DNA of 7,855 nt from Vicinamibacterales bacterium (GTDB lineage: Bacteria; Acidobacteriota; Vicinamibacteria; Vicinamibacterales; UBA8438): positions 1-7,855 of the forward strand of contig JASLOY010000153.1 of NCBI GenBank assembly GCA_030745255.1, in the 5' to 3' direction. Below are positions 1 through 7,101 of the stretch, in pieces (position 1 is the first letter of the stretch; each line of letters begins with the position of its first letter). Below the pieces are notes generated by a model, which saw only the letters and a program-made list of their open reading frames with translations, was not told the DNA's origin and did not search any database. The position numbers were made by a program, and so were the translations under genes.

Positions 1-897
1 GTCGCCCAGCCCACGTTGGTCGAGTGCCGCGCGGGCCGCACCGTCCACATCGCTCCCTCGGACGCCGGGACGCACCGCCTCCAGGGCCGCGGCGTGCGCC
101 TCCTGTACCGCCTCGTGCCAGCTGGTCGCTGCTGGGTCGGGCCTACCCACACTCGCGACCCGGGTCAGATCGACGCAGTACCCGTTGTAGACTCCACCGA
201 AGTCCAGCAGCACCAGATCGCCTGGCGCCAACCGCCGGTCGGTCGGGTGCGCATGCGGCAGCGCGGTATTTGGTCCTGCGGCGACAATCGTGTCGAAGGC
301 CGGCCGATCGAACCCGGCACTCCGAATCGCCCAATCGACATCGGCCGCGACCTCCCGTTCGGTCCGTCCCACTTCGAGCCGCCGCAGCGCCTGCTCCATC
401 AGCCCCGAGATCTGCGCGCCTGCCTCCCGTAATACGGCAAGCTCTTCTGCGTCCTTTATCACCCGGCCCGCCTCCACGAGACCGGTCGTCGGACACAGCT
501 CCACTCCTGAACCGGTCAGATCTCGCTCCAGCCATTCGTGCAAGGCCATCGTCATGTGCGGCGACTCGATGCCCACCCGTGTCACACCGGCTTCTCGCAA
601 GACGCGGCAGACCGATTCCTCGTAGGACGACTCGACCTGCACGAGGGCCATGCCCGCACAACCGGCTTCCGACGCCAGCAGTGCCCGGACCACCGTGACA
701 TAGCGTGCGTCGATGAGGAGGAACAATTTCTTCGCCATGACCAGCAGCATGCCGGCGCTACCGTTGAAGTTGCTGAGATAGAAGATGTTCGCGCTGTGAG
801 TCAGGAGGAGGGCGTCGAGGTCATGGGCGCCGAGGCGAGCCTGCAGCGATGAGACACGCTCGCATAGCCGGTTGCCAGGGGTGAGCCCGCTAGCCAC
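1..897 (-). CDS. M24-family Xaa-Pro peptidase, C-terminally truncated by the window edge
   Basis: This is a probable cytoplasmic metallopeptidase that removes or splits residues N-terminal to proline (PepP/PepQ type). The first 299 residues are present. I chose GTG at 897 because the frame is closed by a stop at 928-930, no in-frame ATG occurs before residue 46, and the N-terminus then has family-like length; no clear Shine-Dalgarno is seen. The creatinase N-domain is recognisable by LDALLLTHSANIFYLSNFNGSAG near residues 28-46. The pita-bread domain begins near residue 150 (VIKDAEELAVLREA). It has the GPNTALPHAHPT motif with His215, LAPGDLVLLDFGG with metal ligand Asp232, and CVDLTR with metal ligand Asp243. 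The remaining ligands (His, Glu, Glu) would lie beyond the left edge. The gap from the PKD gene is 40 bases on the same strand, so it may be the operon's tail or a separate housekeeping unit. Confidence 0.93.
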   Translation of the reverse strand, partial: MASGLTPGNRLCERVSSLQARLGAHDLDALLLTHSANIFYLSNFNGSAGMLLVMAKKLFLLIDARYVTVVRALLASEAGCAGMALVQVESSYEESVCRVLREAGVTRVGIESPHMTMALHEWLERDLTGSGVELCPTTGLVEAGRVIKDAEELAVLREAGAQISGLMEQALRRLEVGRTEREVAADVDWAIRSAGFDRPAFDTIVAAGPNTALPHAHPTDRRLAPGDLVLLDFGGVYNGYCVDLTRVASVGRPDPAATSWHEAVQEAHAAALEAVRPGVRGSDVDGAARAALDQRGLGD

Positions 898-914
898 TCT
901 CAGAGATGCCGCAC

Positions 915-932
915 GGTGACCCTGCCGTCACC
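915..932 (-). other. Short inverted repeat between the PKD gene and the M24 peptidase gene
   Basis: GGTGAC and GTCACC flank a six-base loop in the 40-base gap after the PKD gene stop. No T tract follows, so it does not qualify as an intrinsic terminator. It might weakly affect access to the downstream GTG start, or be coincidental. Confidence 0.3.
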
Positions 933-937
933 ACCGC

Positions 938-2527
938 TCACGTCACCTCGACCTCGGACGACGTGGTCGCCGTCTGACCATCGCTGTCGGTCACGGTAAG
1001 GGTTACATTGTATTTGCCCGCCGTGGCGAAAGTGTGCGTGGTCGTCACACCCGTCGCCGTCGACCCGTCACCGAAGTTCCAGACGTAGGACGCGATCGAC
1101 CGCCCCGGTGTGGCTGACGACGCGACCGCGTTGAACTGCACGACGGTGGTCGTTCCCGGTTCCACCGGTGAGAAGACGAAGCTGGCGGTGGGAGCACTCG
1201 TCGTCACGGTCACGGTCGAAGATGTCGCGTTGGTCACGCCCTCGTTGTCGGTGACAGTTAGGGTCACGTTGTACGCGCCCGCAGTGGCGAAGCTGTGGCT
1301 CGTCGTCACCCCCGTTGCGGTCGAGCCGTCACCGAAGTTCCAGTCGTAAGACACGATCGACCGCCCCGGTGCGGGCGACGATGCGACGGCGTCGAACCGC
1401 ACGACGGCGCCGGTGGCCGGCGCGGACGGAGAGAACACGAAGCTGACGGTCGGCGCGCCCGTCACGACGATGACGCTCGAGCTTGTGGAATCACTTGCCC
1501 CCCTGTTGTCGGTGACAGTCAGGGTCACGTTATATGTCCCCGCCACATCGTAATCGTGCGACACGGTGACACCGGAGGCCGTCCTCCCGTCTCCGAACGT
1601 CCAACTGTAGGTGGCGATCGAGCGCCCGGCCGACGCGGTGCTGTCGGACGCATTGAAGAAGACGGTTTCATCGATACTCGGCCCAGTCGGCGACAACGCA
1701 AAGATGGCGGTGGGTGCTGTCCCGGTCACCACAGTGACCGACCGAGTCGCGGCCGCCGCCCGCCCGAATTCGTCGAGGACGGTGAGTGTCACGGTATAGG
1801 TGGACGGCGTCGAGAAGGCATGGGTGACGGTCGAACCACTGCCGGTCGAGCCGTCACCGAAGTCCCGGGTATAAGAGACCACCTGTGCGGCCGGGTCGCG
1901 TACACAGTCCGTGTCGTTCTCCGACAGGCACGTGGTGGAGAACAGAGCACTCTCGAACTCGCCTGGGCTCGTTGGTGTAAGGCGGAACCCCGCGCTAAAG
2001 GTCGCCGGCGGGGTCACGAAGCCGCTCGGCACCAGGCGTATCGCCAGCGTTCGCGGCACGGCACTGGCGAAGTTCTCGCCCACCGGCGTTACGAGAAGCT
2101 CCACCTGCGCTTCTCCATCCACCGAGCCTCCAAGCGGCGCGGTGTAGGTTGCCAACGCCCGACCGTCCTGGCCCGTGACCAGTGTGCGGGCCGAGAGTTG
2201 CCCGAGGTCCTGCAGCACGCCGCCGAAGCGCGTTTGCAGTCGGAGTGACACATTTGGTATCGGCTGGCTCGACCCATCCCGCGCGTAGATCGTCACGAGC
2301 GACTGCGAGGCACCGTCGAGCGGCAGCACATCGGGGCTGGCGCTGAGAGTCAGTGACAGACCCAGCTCCGACGGACCGACGAACGGGTCGGGCGTGGCGT
2401 CTTCCTGACACCCTGCCAACGTCACGGCGGCCAACAACGTCCCCAACAGTGCCCCACAGGCGACCATCGACAGCCTACGGTGGTCAACCCGGTCGCCGGT
2501 CGCCGTCGTCGCCATGTGTCCTGTCAT
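938..2527 (-). CDS. Lipoprotein with one Big_1-like and four PKD domains
   Basis: The product is predicted to be exported and lipid-anchored. I chose the ATG at 2527, four bases after the preceding stop, giving 529 residues; an ATG at 2515 with AGGA just upstream is a close alternative. The frame stays open further upstream, but that part overlaps the preceding gene and is Arg-rich out-of-frame sequence. A basic n-region and hydrophobic stretch (about 21-38) end in the lipobox TLAGC at Cys40. An invasin-type Big_1-like domain follows (about 55-150: LSASPDVLPLDGASQSLVTIYARD, then TGQDGRALATYTAP). Four PKD domains start at about 176, 271, 358 and 445, each with W/R-x-FGDG and a (Y)xVTLTV strand. 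The last PKD ends exactly at the C-terminus, with no sorting tail. A role as adhesin, pilus-associated or cell-surface scaffold is inference from architecture and operon position. Confidence 0.85.
   Translation of the reverse strand: MTGHMATTATGDRVDHRRLSMVACGALLGTLLAAVTLAGCQEDATPDPFVGPSELGLSLTLSASPDVLPLDGASQSLVTIYARDGSSQPIPNVSLRLQTRFGGVLQDLGQLSARTLVTGQDGRALATYTAPLGGSVDGEAQVELLVTPVGENFASAVPRTLAIRLVPSGFVTPPATFSAGFRLTPTSPGEFESALFSTTCLSENDTDCVRDPAAQVVSYTRDFGDGSTGSGSTVTHAFSTPSTYTVTLTVLDEFGRAAAATRSVTVVTGTAPTAIFALSPTGPSIDETVFFNASDSTASAGRSIATYSWTFGDGRTASGVTVSHDYDVAGTYNVTLTVTDNRGASDSTSSSVIVVTGAPTVSFVFSPSAPATGAVVRFDAVASSPAPGRSIVSYDWNFGDGSTATGVTTSHSFATAGAYNVTLTVTDNEGVTNATSSTVTVTTSAPTASFVFSPVEPGTTTVVQFNAVASSATPGRSIASYVWNFGDGSTATGVTTTHTFATAGKYNVTLTVTDSDGQTATTSSEVEVT
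941..1717 (-). repeat. Three tandem PKD-coding repeats, about 255-261 bp each
   Basis: The units are 1457-1717, 1196-1456 and 941-1195. Their DNA is visibly similar, with long shared runs around the codons for PGRSI, FGDGSTATGVTT and YNVTLTVTD. By hand alignment the last two protein units match at 63 of 85 positions without gaps. The first PKD domain of the same protein (about 1718-2002) is more divergent and carries an insertion, so it is not part of the recent array. Confidence 0.85.
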
Positions 2528-2531
2528 CGAC

Positions 2532-3194
2532 CTATGACCCCGCGTCCGCGAAGTCGGCGAAGTTGATACCAATGGTGCCGTCCGCGCTTGTCGCAGCGCC
2601 CGTCTGGTCATGGCCGGTGAAGGTGATCTCGGCAACGACCGACAGCGCCAGCCCACCGCCGAGGTTCCGCAGCGAGATGAGCGGCTCCTCGAGTTTGGCC
2701 TGGGCCCGCACCAGCGTGAATTCGGCGGTGCCGATGTCGATCGTCGTCATCGTCATGCCGCCTTCGAACGGAAACGGCACATCGACACCCGGAGTATCGC
2801 GTCCATCCGACCTTCGATAGACCACGCGGTATCCCGTGATGGTGATCCAATTCGCCGAGGTCGGCGAAGCCGGATTTTCGGAGGTTCCAGGAGCTTTGAA
2901 CGCCAATCGCGTCGTGACCCGGGCGATATCGGGAAAGACACCGCCGTTTGTCAGCACGTCCGAGTTGAGCAGTGTCGGGATCGGGTCGTCGGATGTCCCC
3001 CCCTGCGCAGCACCGATGCGCTCGATGACCAGGATCGTCGACGCACGAGACGCCTGCACCAGATCGTTGCAGGAGATAGAGGCTAGTAGACACGCCGCGG
3101 CGGCGAGACCGGCGGCCATCCTGCCGCCGCTCCGTACCGACGCTGCGCGCGTCCTGGCGCGACCAAACGGATCGTCATCCCACATGGCTCTCAT
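2532..3194 (-). CDS. Uncharacterised exported protein, probable lipoprotein
   Basis: The function is unknown. The 220-residue product starts six bases after the pilQ stop; GAGGA overlapping that stop supports translational coupling, but its spacing to the ATG at 3194 is short, so the ATG at 3185 is an alternative. A basic N-terminus (RARTR, SVRSGGR) is followed by a hydrophobic segment at about residues 26-41 and Cys42 in the context LLASISC, a weak lipobox. The mature part looks beta-rich: SDVLTNGGVFPDIARVTTRLAF, then a predicted loop, ITGYRVVYRRSDGRDTPGVDVPFPFEG, and a C-terminal strand pattern ending TIGINFADFADAG. From memory, similar small proteins occur beside PKD proteins in Acidobacteriota genomes; this is unverified. 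Position suggests a secretin or pilus accessory role, for example pilotin-like, but no pilotin fold is recognisable. Confidence 0.75.
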   Translation of the reverse strand: MRAMWDDDPFGRARTRAASVRSGGRMAAGLAAAACLLASISCNDLVQASRASTILVIERIGAAQGGTSDDPIPTLLNSDVLTNGGVFPDIARVTTRLAFKAPGTSENPASPTSANWITITGYRVVYRRSDGRDTPGVDVPFPFEGGMTMTTIDIGTAEFTLVRAQAKLEEPLISLRNLGGGLALSVVAEITFTGHDQTGAATSADGTIGINFADFADAGS

Positions 3195-3200
3195 CCATCC

Positions 3201-5897
3201 TCACTGCGACACGATGCGCGGCGTGAGAAAGATCATCAGCTCGTCCGCGCTCTCGCTCCGGTCGGTGCTCTTGAAGAGCCACCCCAGCAAGGGAATTCGG
3301 TGCAGCATCGGCGTGCGATTGTCGCGTTGGCTCTGGGTGTTCTCGTAGATGCCACCGATGGCCGTCGTTTCGCCGTCAGCAACCTGAATTGTCGTCCTCG
3401 CCCGCTGGGTCACGATTGATGGGATCGGCGGATCGCCTAGGGCGCGACCGAAGTCGGCGAACGAGTTCTCGAGGTCGACCTGCATGATGACGGTGTTTGA
3501 ATTCGTGATCTGCGGGGTGACGAGGAGGGTCAGCGCTGCCTCTTTGAACTGCACCGTGACCGTGTTGTTCGCTACGGTCTGATACGGTATCTGGTCGCCT
3601 TGCAGTATCGAGGCCTCGACGTTGTTCTGCGTCGTGACGCGCGGGCTGGAAATGATAGACAGCTCTCCCTGGCTCTCGAGCGCCGAGAGGGCAATGTCGA
3701 GGTTGAAGGAGCCGTTGACCGAGCCCATGGTGAGGCCAAGTGCCGATGTCGCCGCGCTCACACCCAGGTCGACCGCCGTGGCCGCGTTCTCGTCCGGCAA
3801 CGCACGGGAGTCGAGGCCGGACGGCCCCTGGCCGTCAGGACCACCGGCGCGACCGGTGATGGCTCCCCGGTTGGGAAACGAGAACGGAAGGGAATTGCCG
3901 ATCTCCTGCGCGGCGCGACCCGTGACGCCCCACTGCACACCGAGCGCGCGGGCCGAGTCGTGACCCGCCTGCACGATGCGCGCCTCGATCTCCACTTGCG
4001 GCTCCGCCCGATCGAGCGTGTCGAGCAGGTCGGAGAGCGTGCCGAGCCGATCTTGAAGCTCGGTGATGATGATCGTGTTGGTCCGCGCGTCGGTAAACAC
4101 GTCTCCGACTTCTGACAGCAGGTTGCCAGTCCTGATGAGCTGTTCCACGTCCCCAGCTCGAGCGTAGCTGAGGGTTCGTGTGTATACCTGTTTCTCTCCT
4201 GCCAGCGTCGCTTGTTCCTGCAGCTCGCGACGCGCCTGGGCCTCGTCTCGAAACTGCTGTACCGAGGCGATGCGCACCACGGTGCCGTTGACCGCATAAT
4301 CGAGTCCGTTCGCCCGCAAGATGATGTCAAAGGCCTGATCCCACGGCACCTCGGTGAGCGCGACGTTCACTTCCCCCTGCACGCTCGGGTCGATGACGAT
4401 GTTCAGACCACGATCGTCGGCAAACACCCGCAGCACAGCGCGGAGGTCGGCGTTCTGGAAGTTCATCGAGATCGGGTCGCCTGTGTATTCCTGCTGGGCC
4501 CCAGCGGTCTGCCCTGGAAACTGCATGGCCGCTCGCGGCGCCGGCGCACCGCTCGCACGACCACCGGCGCTGAGCGGCAGGAACTGCTCGGTTCGTCTGG
4601 ACGCGGCGACCAGTGTCGCTTCCAATGCCGGATCGCCGGTTGGAACGGCGGGCGCGGCCGGCAGAACCAGCGGCGACGCGGTTGGGTCGAGGGCGACTGC
4701 CATGACGGCGCCGCCCATGGACGGGATATCTGGCAAAGTCTCGACGCGCAACGGCGCGGTCCAGGGCCCGAAACGCTCGACCGGCGTCCTTGCGAGGTCG
4801 AGGGCCGAAATCGCACCGCCCAGCGACGGGATCACCGGCGCCGCTTCGACCCGGAACGGCGCGGTCCAGGGCCCGAGACGCTCGACCGGCGTGCTCGCGG
4901 GGTCGAGGGCCGGAATGGCACCGGTGAACAACGGCAGCTCCGGCGACGCCTCGATTCGGAACGTCGCGGCGCTGGGTGCGAGGCGCGGCGCCGGGGTGCT
5001 CTCCAGGGCGAGCGCCGACCGTGGATCTCCTGTTGTGTCCAGCTGGCCCCACCGTCCGGCCGGAGCCGCTGCCGGATCGACTCCGCTCCCTGTGGCCGCG
5101 TCGGCGACGAGGTTGCGCGGAAACACGACCCGGAGCGACCGAGCATTTGGTTCCTGCTCGTCGATGTAATAGACCGTGGGGCGTATCAGGTCGAGCACGA
5201 CACGGGTCAGCTTTGGGCTATTTGCGGCCACACGCACCTGCTTCACCGGGTCGATTTCGATCCGCGTCAGCGGCGCCGCCTCGGCTATCAGATGGGGAAA
5301 ATCGAAAACCAGACGAGGTGGAAGATGCTCGGCTTCGAGGATCCGGCCCGGCGAGAGGACGCCGTTGCCGCGCAGCGTCACGCTCACGGCGTGCGACTTC
5401 ACCGCGGTCTCGACCGACAAGATGGCGGTGGCCGGACGCCCGGCATCGGCCACCGGGGGCACCGACGCGACTTTCACAGGTTCTGGGGCCGGCGGGACGA
5501 ACCGTGCAAACCGAACCTGGATCGTCTCCTGCCGCGAACGCACCTCGTAAATGGTCGGCTCGCGCAGTCCGATGCGAACCTGTGCCACTTGATTGCCGTC
5601 GTCGTCGACGGTGTCCAGGACTTCGAGCGTGTCGACTGGGTCGTCGGGCGCCGGGTGCAGGCGGCCGGACACGTCGCCGGCCGCCGCACCCCGAAGCGTG
5701 ATGAGAACCGTCAACGGGTCGGGCTGGTGACTCGTGTAGGCGGCGTGGCCTGTCGCGGTGATGAGAACCGACTGACTGGCTGCTGTCGACTCAGACGTCA
5801 CCTCGACGAGTCGCACGCGGGCTGGTCGCTCGGCAGCCAGACCAGCGGTCTGTACACATAGGGCGACACCGACCATTGCCTGGAGCCAGCGGGGCAT
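3201..5897 (-). CDS. pilQ: Type IV pilus secretin PilQ
   Basis: PilQ forms the multimeric outer-membrane channel through which the pilus passes. From the ATG at 5897 it has 898 residues, longer than many PilQ proteins. A signal peptide covers about 1-22 (cleavage near GLAA/E). Two AMIN peptidoglycan-binding domains lie at about 27-133 and 157-259. A Pro/Ala-rich linker at about 260-470 carries a tandem 35-residue repeat. The secretin N0/STN domain is at about 475-545 (ISMNFQNADLRAVLRVF, WDQAFDIILRANGL) and the N1 domain at about 567-640 (DVFTDARTNTIIITE). The secretin core runs to the C-terminus, with SQGELSIISSPRV and the signature TPMLHRIPLLGWLFKS at about 861-876, ending LMIFLTPRIV. The pilP stop is two bases before the ATG, and the next gene begins six bases after the pilQ stop. 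Confidence 0.97.
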   Translation of the reverse strand: MPRWLQAMVGVALCVQTAGLAAERPARVRLVEVTSESTAASQSVLITATGHAAYTSHQPDPLTVLITLRGAAAGDVSGRLHPAPDDPVDTLEVLDTVDDDGNQVAQVRIGLREPTIYEVRSRQETIQVRFARFVPPAPEPVKVASVPPVADAGRPATAILSVETAVKSHAVSVTLRGNGVLSPGRILEAEHLPPRLVFDFPHLIAEAAPLTRIEIDPVKQVRVAANSPKLTRVVLDLIRPTVYYIDEQEPNARSLRVVFPRNLVADAATGSGVDPAAAPAGRWGQLDTTGDPRSALALESTPAPRLAPSAATFRIEASPELPLFTGAIPALDPASTPVERLGPWTAPFRVEAAPVIPSLGGAISALDLARTPVERFGPWTAPLRVETLPDIPSMGGAVMAVALDPTASPLVLPAAPAVPTGDPALEATLVAASRRTEQFLPLSAGGRASGAPAPRAAMQFPGQTAGAQQEYTGDPISMNFQNADLRAVLRVFADDRGLNIVIDPSVQGEVNVALTEVPWDQAFDIILRANGLDYAVNGTVVRIASVQQFRDEAQARRELQEQATLAGEKQVYTRTLSYARAGDVEQLIRTGNLLSEVGDVFTDARTNTIIITELQDRLGTLSDLLDTLDRAEPQVEIEARIVQAGHDSARALGVQWGVTGRAAQEIGNSLPFSFPNRGAITGRAGGPDGQGPSGLDSRALPDENAATAVDLGVSAATSALGLTMGSVNGSFNLDIALSALESQGELSIISSPRVTTQNNVEASILQGDQIPYQTVANNTVTVQFKEAALTLLVTPQITNSNTVIMQVDLENSFADFGRALGDPPIPSIVTQRARTTIQVADGETTAIGGIYENTQSQRDNRTPMLHRIPLLGWLFKSTDRSESADELMIFLTPRIVSQ
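4671..4961 (-). repeat. Tandem 105-bp (35-residue) repeats in the PilQ linker
   Basis: Two full units encode residues 313-347 and 348-382 of PilQ, and a partial third covers about 383-409. The shared pattern is F-R-(I/V)-E-A, then P, G-(A/G)-A-I, A-L-D, T-P-V-E-R, G-P-W-T-A-P. The DNA is nearly identical over the ends of the units: the 37 bases from 4751 and from 4856 differ at a single position, with an offset of exactly 105. A degenerate half unit (ESTPAPRLAPSAAT) precedes the first full unit. The array lies between AMIN2 and the N0 domain, in the flexible part of the secretin. Confidence 0.85.
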
Positions 5898-5899
5898 CG

Positions 5900-6418
5900 T
5901 CAACGGCCCTCCTCGGCGTCGCGGAGGGACTTGCGAATCTCGCGCTCGGTCACGGGCGACAGTGGGTCGCTGACCTCCTGCAAGAAGACGACAGCCTCAG
6001 GCGTAATCTCCAGCACCACCCCGTCGAACAGCCGATCGTCGATGCGCACGTTGTAGCTCTTGTTGTCCGGCGCCTCCAGAACGGCAAGATACGCGCCGCC
6101 GCTGATCACCACGCCCCGGAGCGCCACCTCGTTTATGCCCAGACCCAACAGACCATCCACACGCTCCCGAGTGGATGGCAAATCGGCCCCCCGAGCCAGC
6201 AGGCTCACGAATGGGTCGCGACGTCCCGCGGCATCGTAGGAATAGGCATCCGCCGGCTCGCCCGTCTCGGGCTCGATCGTCTCGGTGACCTCGGAGGGCT
6301 GCTCGGGCTCGGGCACAGGCTGGGGTGAGGCATGCATTGCCGGCACGACCGCCAGCCCACTGGCTCCGATGACTAGCGCCAGTAGCGCCACTCCCCCACC
6401 TGGTATCACAGCACTCAT
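5900..6418 (-). CDS. pilP: Type IV pilus assembly protein PilP
   Basis: PilP is the periplasmic linker joining the PilN/PilO dimer to the N-terminal domains of the PilQ secretin. I chose the ATG at 6418, 13 bases after the pilO stop, giving 172 residues. An upstream in-frame ATG at 6478 would overlap pilO by 47 bases and add an Arg-rich segment that does not look like a signal sequence. The product has a hydrophobic N-terminal segment (about residues 9-27), a Pro/Glu-rich linker (about 31-58), the family motif GRRDPF (65-70), and a beta-rich domain with LRGVVISGGAYLAVLEAP and ITPEAVVFLQE. No lipobox cysteine follows the hydrophobic segment, unlike classical proteobacterial PilP lipoproteins, so it may be anchored by that segment or cleaved near HAS. 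The last codons hold the pilQ ribosome binding site. Confidence 0.92.
   Translation of the reverse strand: MSAVIPGGGVALLALVIGASGLAVVPAMHASPQPVPEPEQPSEVTETIEPETGEPADAYSYDAAGRRDPFVSLLARGADLPSTRERVDGLLGLGINEVALRGVVISGGAYLAVLEAPDNKSYNVRIDDRLFDGVVLEITPEAVVFLQEVSDPLSPVTEREIRKSLRDAEEGR
5908..5914 (-). promoter_or_regulatory. Ribosome binding site of pilQ, inside the pilP 3' end
   Basis: GAGGAGG on the minus strand encodes the two Glu codons near the end of pilP. It is 10 bases from the ATG at 5897 and 4 bases from an in-frame TTG at 5903. The ATG is preferred, but both starts are possible and differ by only two residues. Confidence 0.6.
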
Positions 6419-6431
6419 ACAGGCTAATGCC

Positions 6432-7019
6432 TCACGTCGCCGGTGCGGGCTCCGCCTCCGGAGGCTCGAGTAGGACAAACGTCGTGGCTGTGCATTCGGC
6501 TGTAATCGTGAGGTTGAGCTCTGCCGGCTCCCTGACGCGGATCACCACGTCGCTGACGTTGATGATTCGAGAAAACTTGCTGACCCGGTCGAAGAACATG
6601 CCCAGGTTGTGGTAGGTGCCCTCGAGCTCTAACTGAATAGGCCACTCAGCATGCATCTCACGCATGACCGCCGCCTGCGGCCTAAAGGCCTGAATCGTCA
6701 AGTTCGACTGCTGTGCGAACGTCACCAGGCGCCGCAGCAGTCCGGCGACCTCTTCCTGCTCGGGCAACACGGCACTGAGCGCCTCCAACCGGTTGTTCAA
6801 GTCGTCGACCTCCGCCTGGAACTCGGCCAGCTCGATCGCATCCTGTTGGGCCTGCTCGACTTCGGCCAACTTTTGCTCCAGCTCGACCTGCTTCTGTGCC
6901 TGCTCCTCCAACCGTGGGCCGATGTAGTAGATGCGGAACACGGCGAACAGCGCGATGGCGACAAGTAGGAACGCCCCGATCTGTCCAGACCACGGCAGCT
7001 TGTTGAGTCCGAGCTCCAT
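6432..7019 (-). CDS. pilO: Type IV pilus assembly protein PilO
   Basis: PilO is the inner-membrane partner of PilN, and their periplasmic domains dimerise to link PilM to PilP and the secretin. The 195-residue product has a short cytoplasmic N-terminus (MELGLNKLPW), one membrane segment at about residues 13-33, and a long Glu/Gln-rich coiled coil at about 36-85. A ferredoxin-like periplasmic domain follows from about 90 to 185, with the family pattern LPEQEEVAGLLRRL and LELEGTYHNLGMFFDRVSKF. It ends in a Pro/Glu-rich tail. Length and order match the family. AGAGG lies 7 bases before the ATG and supports the start. pilP begins 13 bases after the stop. Confidence 0.95.
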   Translation of the reverse strand: MELGLNKLPWSGQIGAFLLVAIALFAVFRIYYIGPRLEEQAQKQVELEQKLAEVEQAQQDAIELAEFQAEVDDLNNRLEALSAVLPEQEEVAGLLRRLVTFAQQSNLTIQAFRPQAAVMREMHAEWPIQLELEGTYHNLGMFFDRVSKFSRIINVSDVVIRVREPAELNLTITAECTATTFVLLEPPEAEPAPAT

Positions 7020-7026
7020 ACGTGTG

Positions 7027-7031
7027 CCTCT
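7027..7031 (-). promoter_or_regulatory. Ribosome binding site of pilO
   Basis: AGAGG on the minus strand is 7 bases before the pilO ATG. It shows that pilO has its own initiation site despite the long spacer after pilN. Confidence 0.55.
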
Positions 7032-7082
7032 GGGCTATCGGTCAGGGCGACGCGGGCCTTTAGACATAAGGTGAGGACCGAT

Positions 7083-7101
7083 GGCGCCGACACGCGGCGC
7101 C
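7083..7101 (-). other. Inverted repeat, 7-bp stem and 5-base loop
   Basis: GGCGCCG and CGGCGCC flank a five-base loop, and every base pair is G-C. The element sits roughly in the middle of the pilN-pilO spacer. The structure is visible in the sequence, but a role is inference; the high GC of the region raises the chance of such pairings arising without selection. Confidence 0.4.

Noticed and set aside
24..698. Plus-strand frames of up to 224 codons at the left end, and a 172-codon minus-strand frame at 143-661
   Set aside because: All are shadows of the M24 peptidase, whose own frame carries conserved metal-binding motifs throughout. The alternatives have Arg/Pro- or Arg/Gly-rich composition only.
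915..932. Intrinsic terminator after the PKD gene
   Set aside because: The stem is only six base pairs and no T tract follows on the minus strand. It also lies just before the start of the next gene on the same strand.
1295..2248. A 317-codon open frame on the plus strand opposite the PKD gene
   Set aside because: It mirrors the tandem PKD codons, is Arg/His/Gly-rich, and has no family signature. The minus-strand frame has a signal peptide and clear domains.
2528..2656. Upstream extension of the PKD lipoprotein to an ATG at 2656
   Set aside because: It would overlap the preceding gene by more than 120 bases and put 43 Arg/Ser-rich residues before the signal peptide. The downstream ATG gives a normal lipoprotein signal.
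4212..5861. A 549-codon open frame on the plus strand opposite pilQ
   Set aside because: It lies entirely antisense to a well-supported secretin gene, has Arg/Gly-rich low-complexity composition and no recognisable domain. Long antisense frames are expected in GC-rich DNA.
6419..6478. Upstream start of pilP at 6478
   Set aside because: It overlaps pilO by 47 bases and adds an Arg-rich stretch before the hydrophobic segment. The ATG at 6418 fits the operon spacing better, though the alternative is not fully excluded.
7083..7101. Intrinsic terminator between pilN and pilO
   Set aside because: The hairpin is strong but has no T run after it, and pilO, needed with pilN, follows directly.
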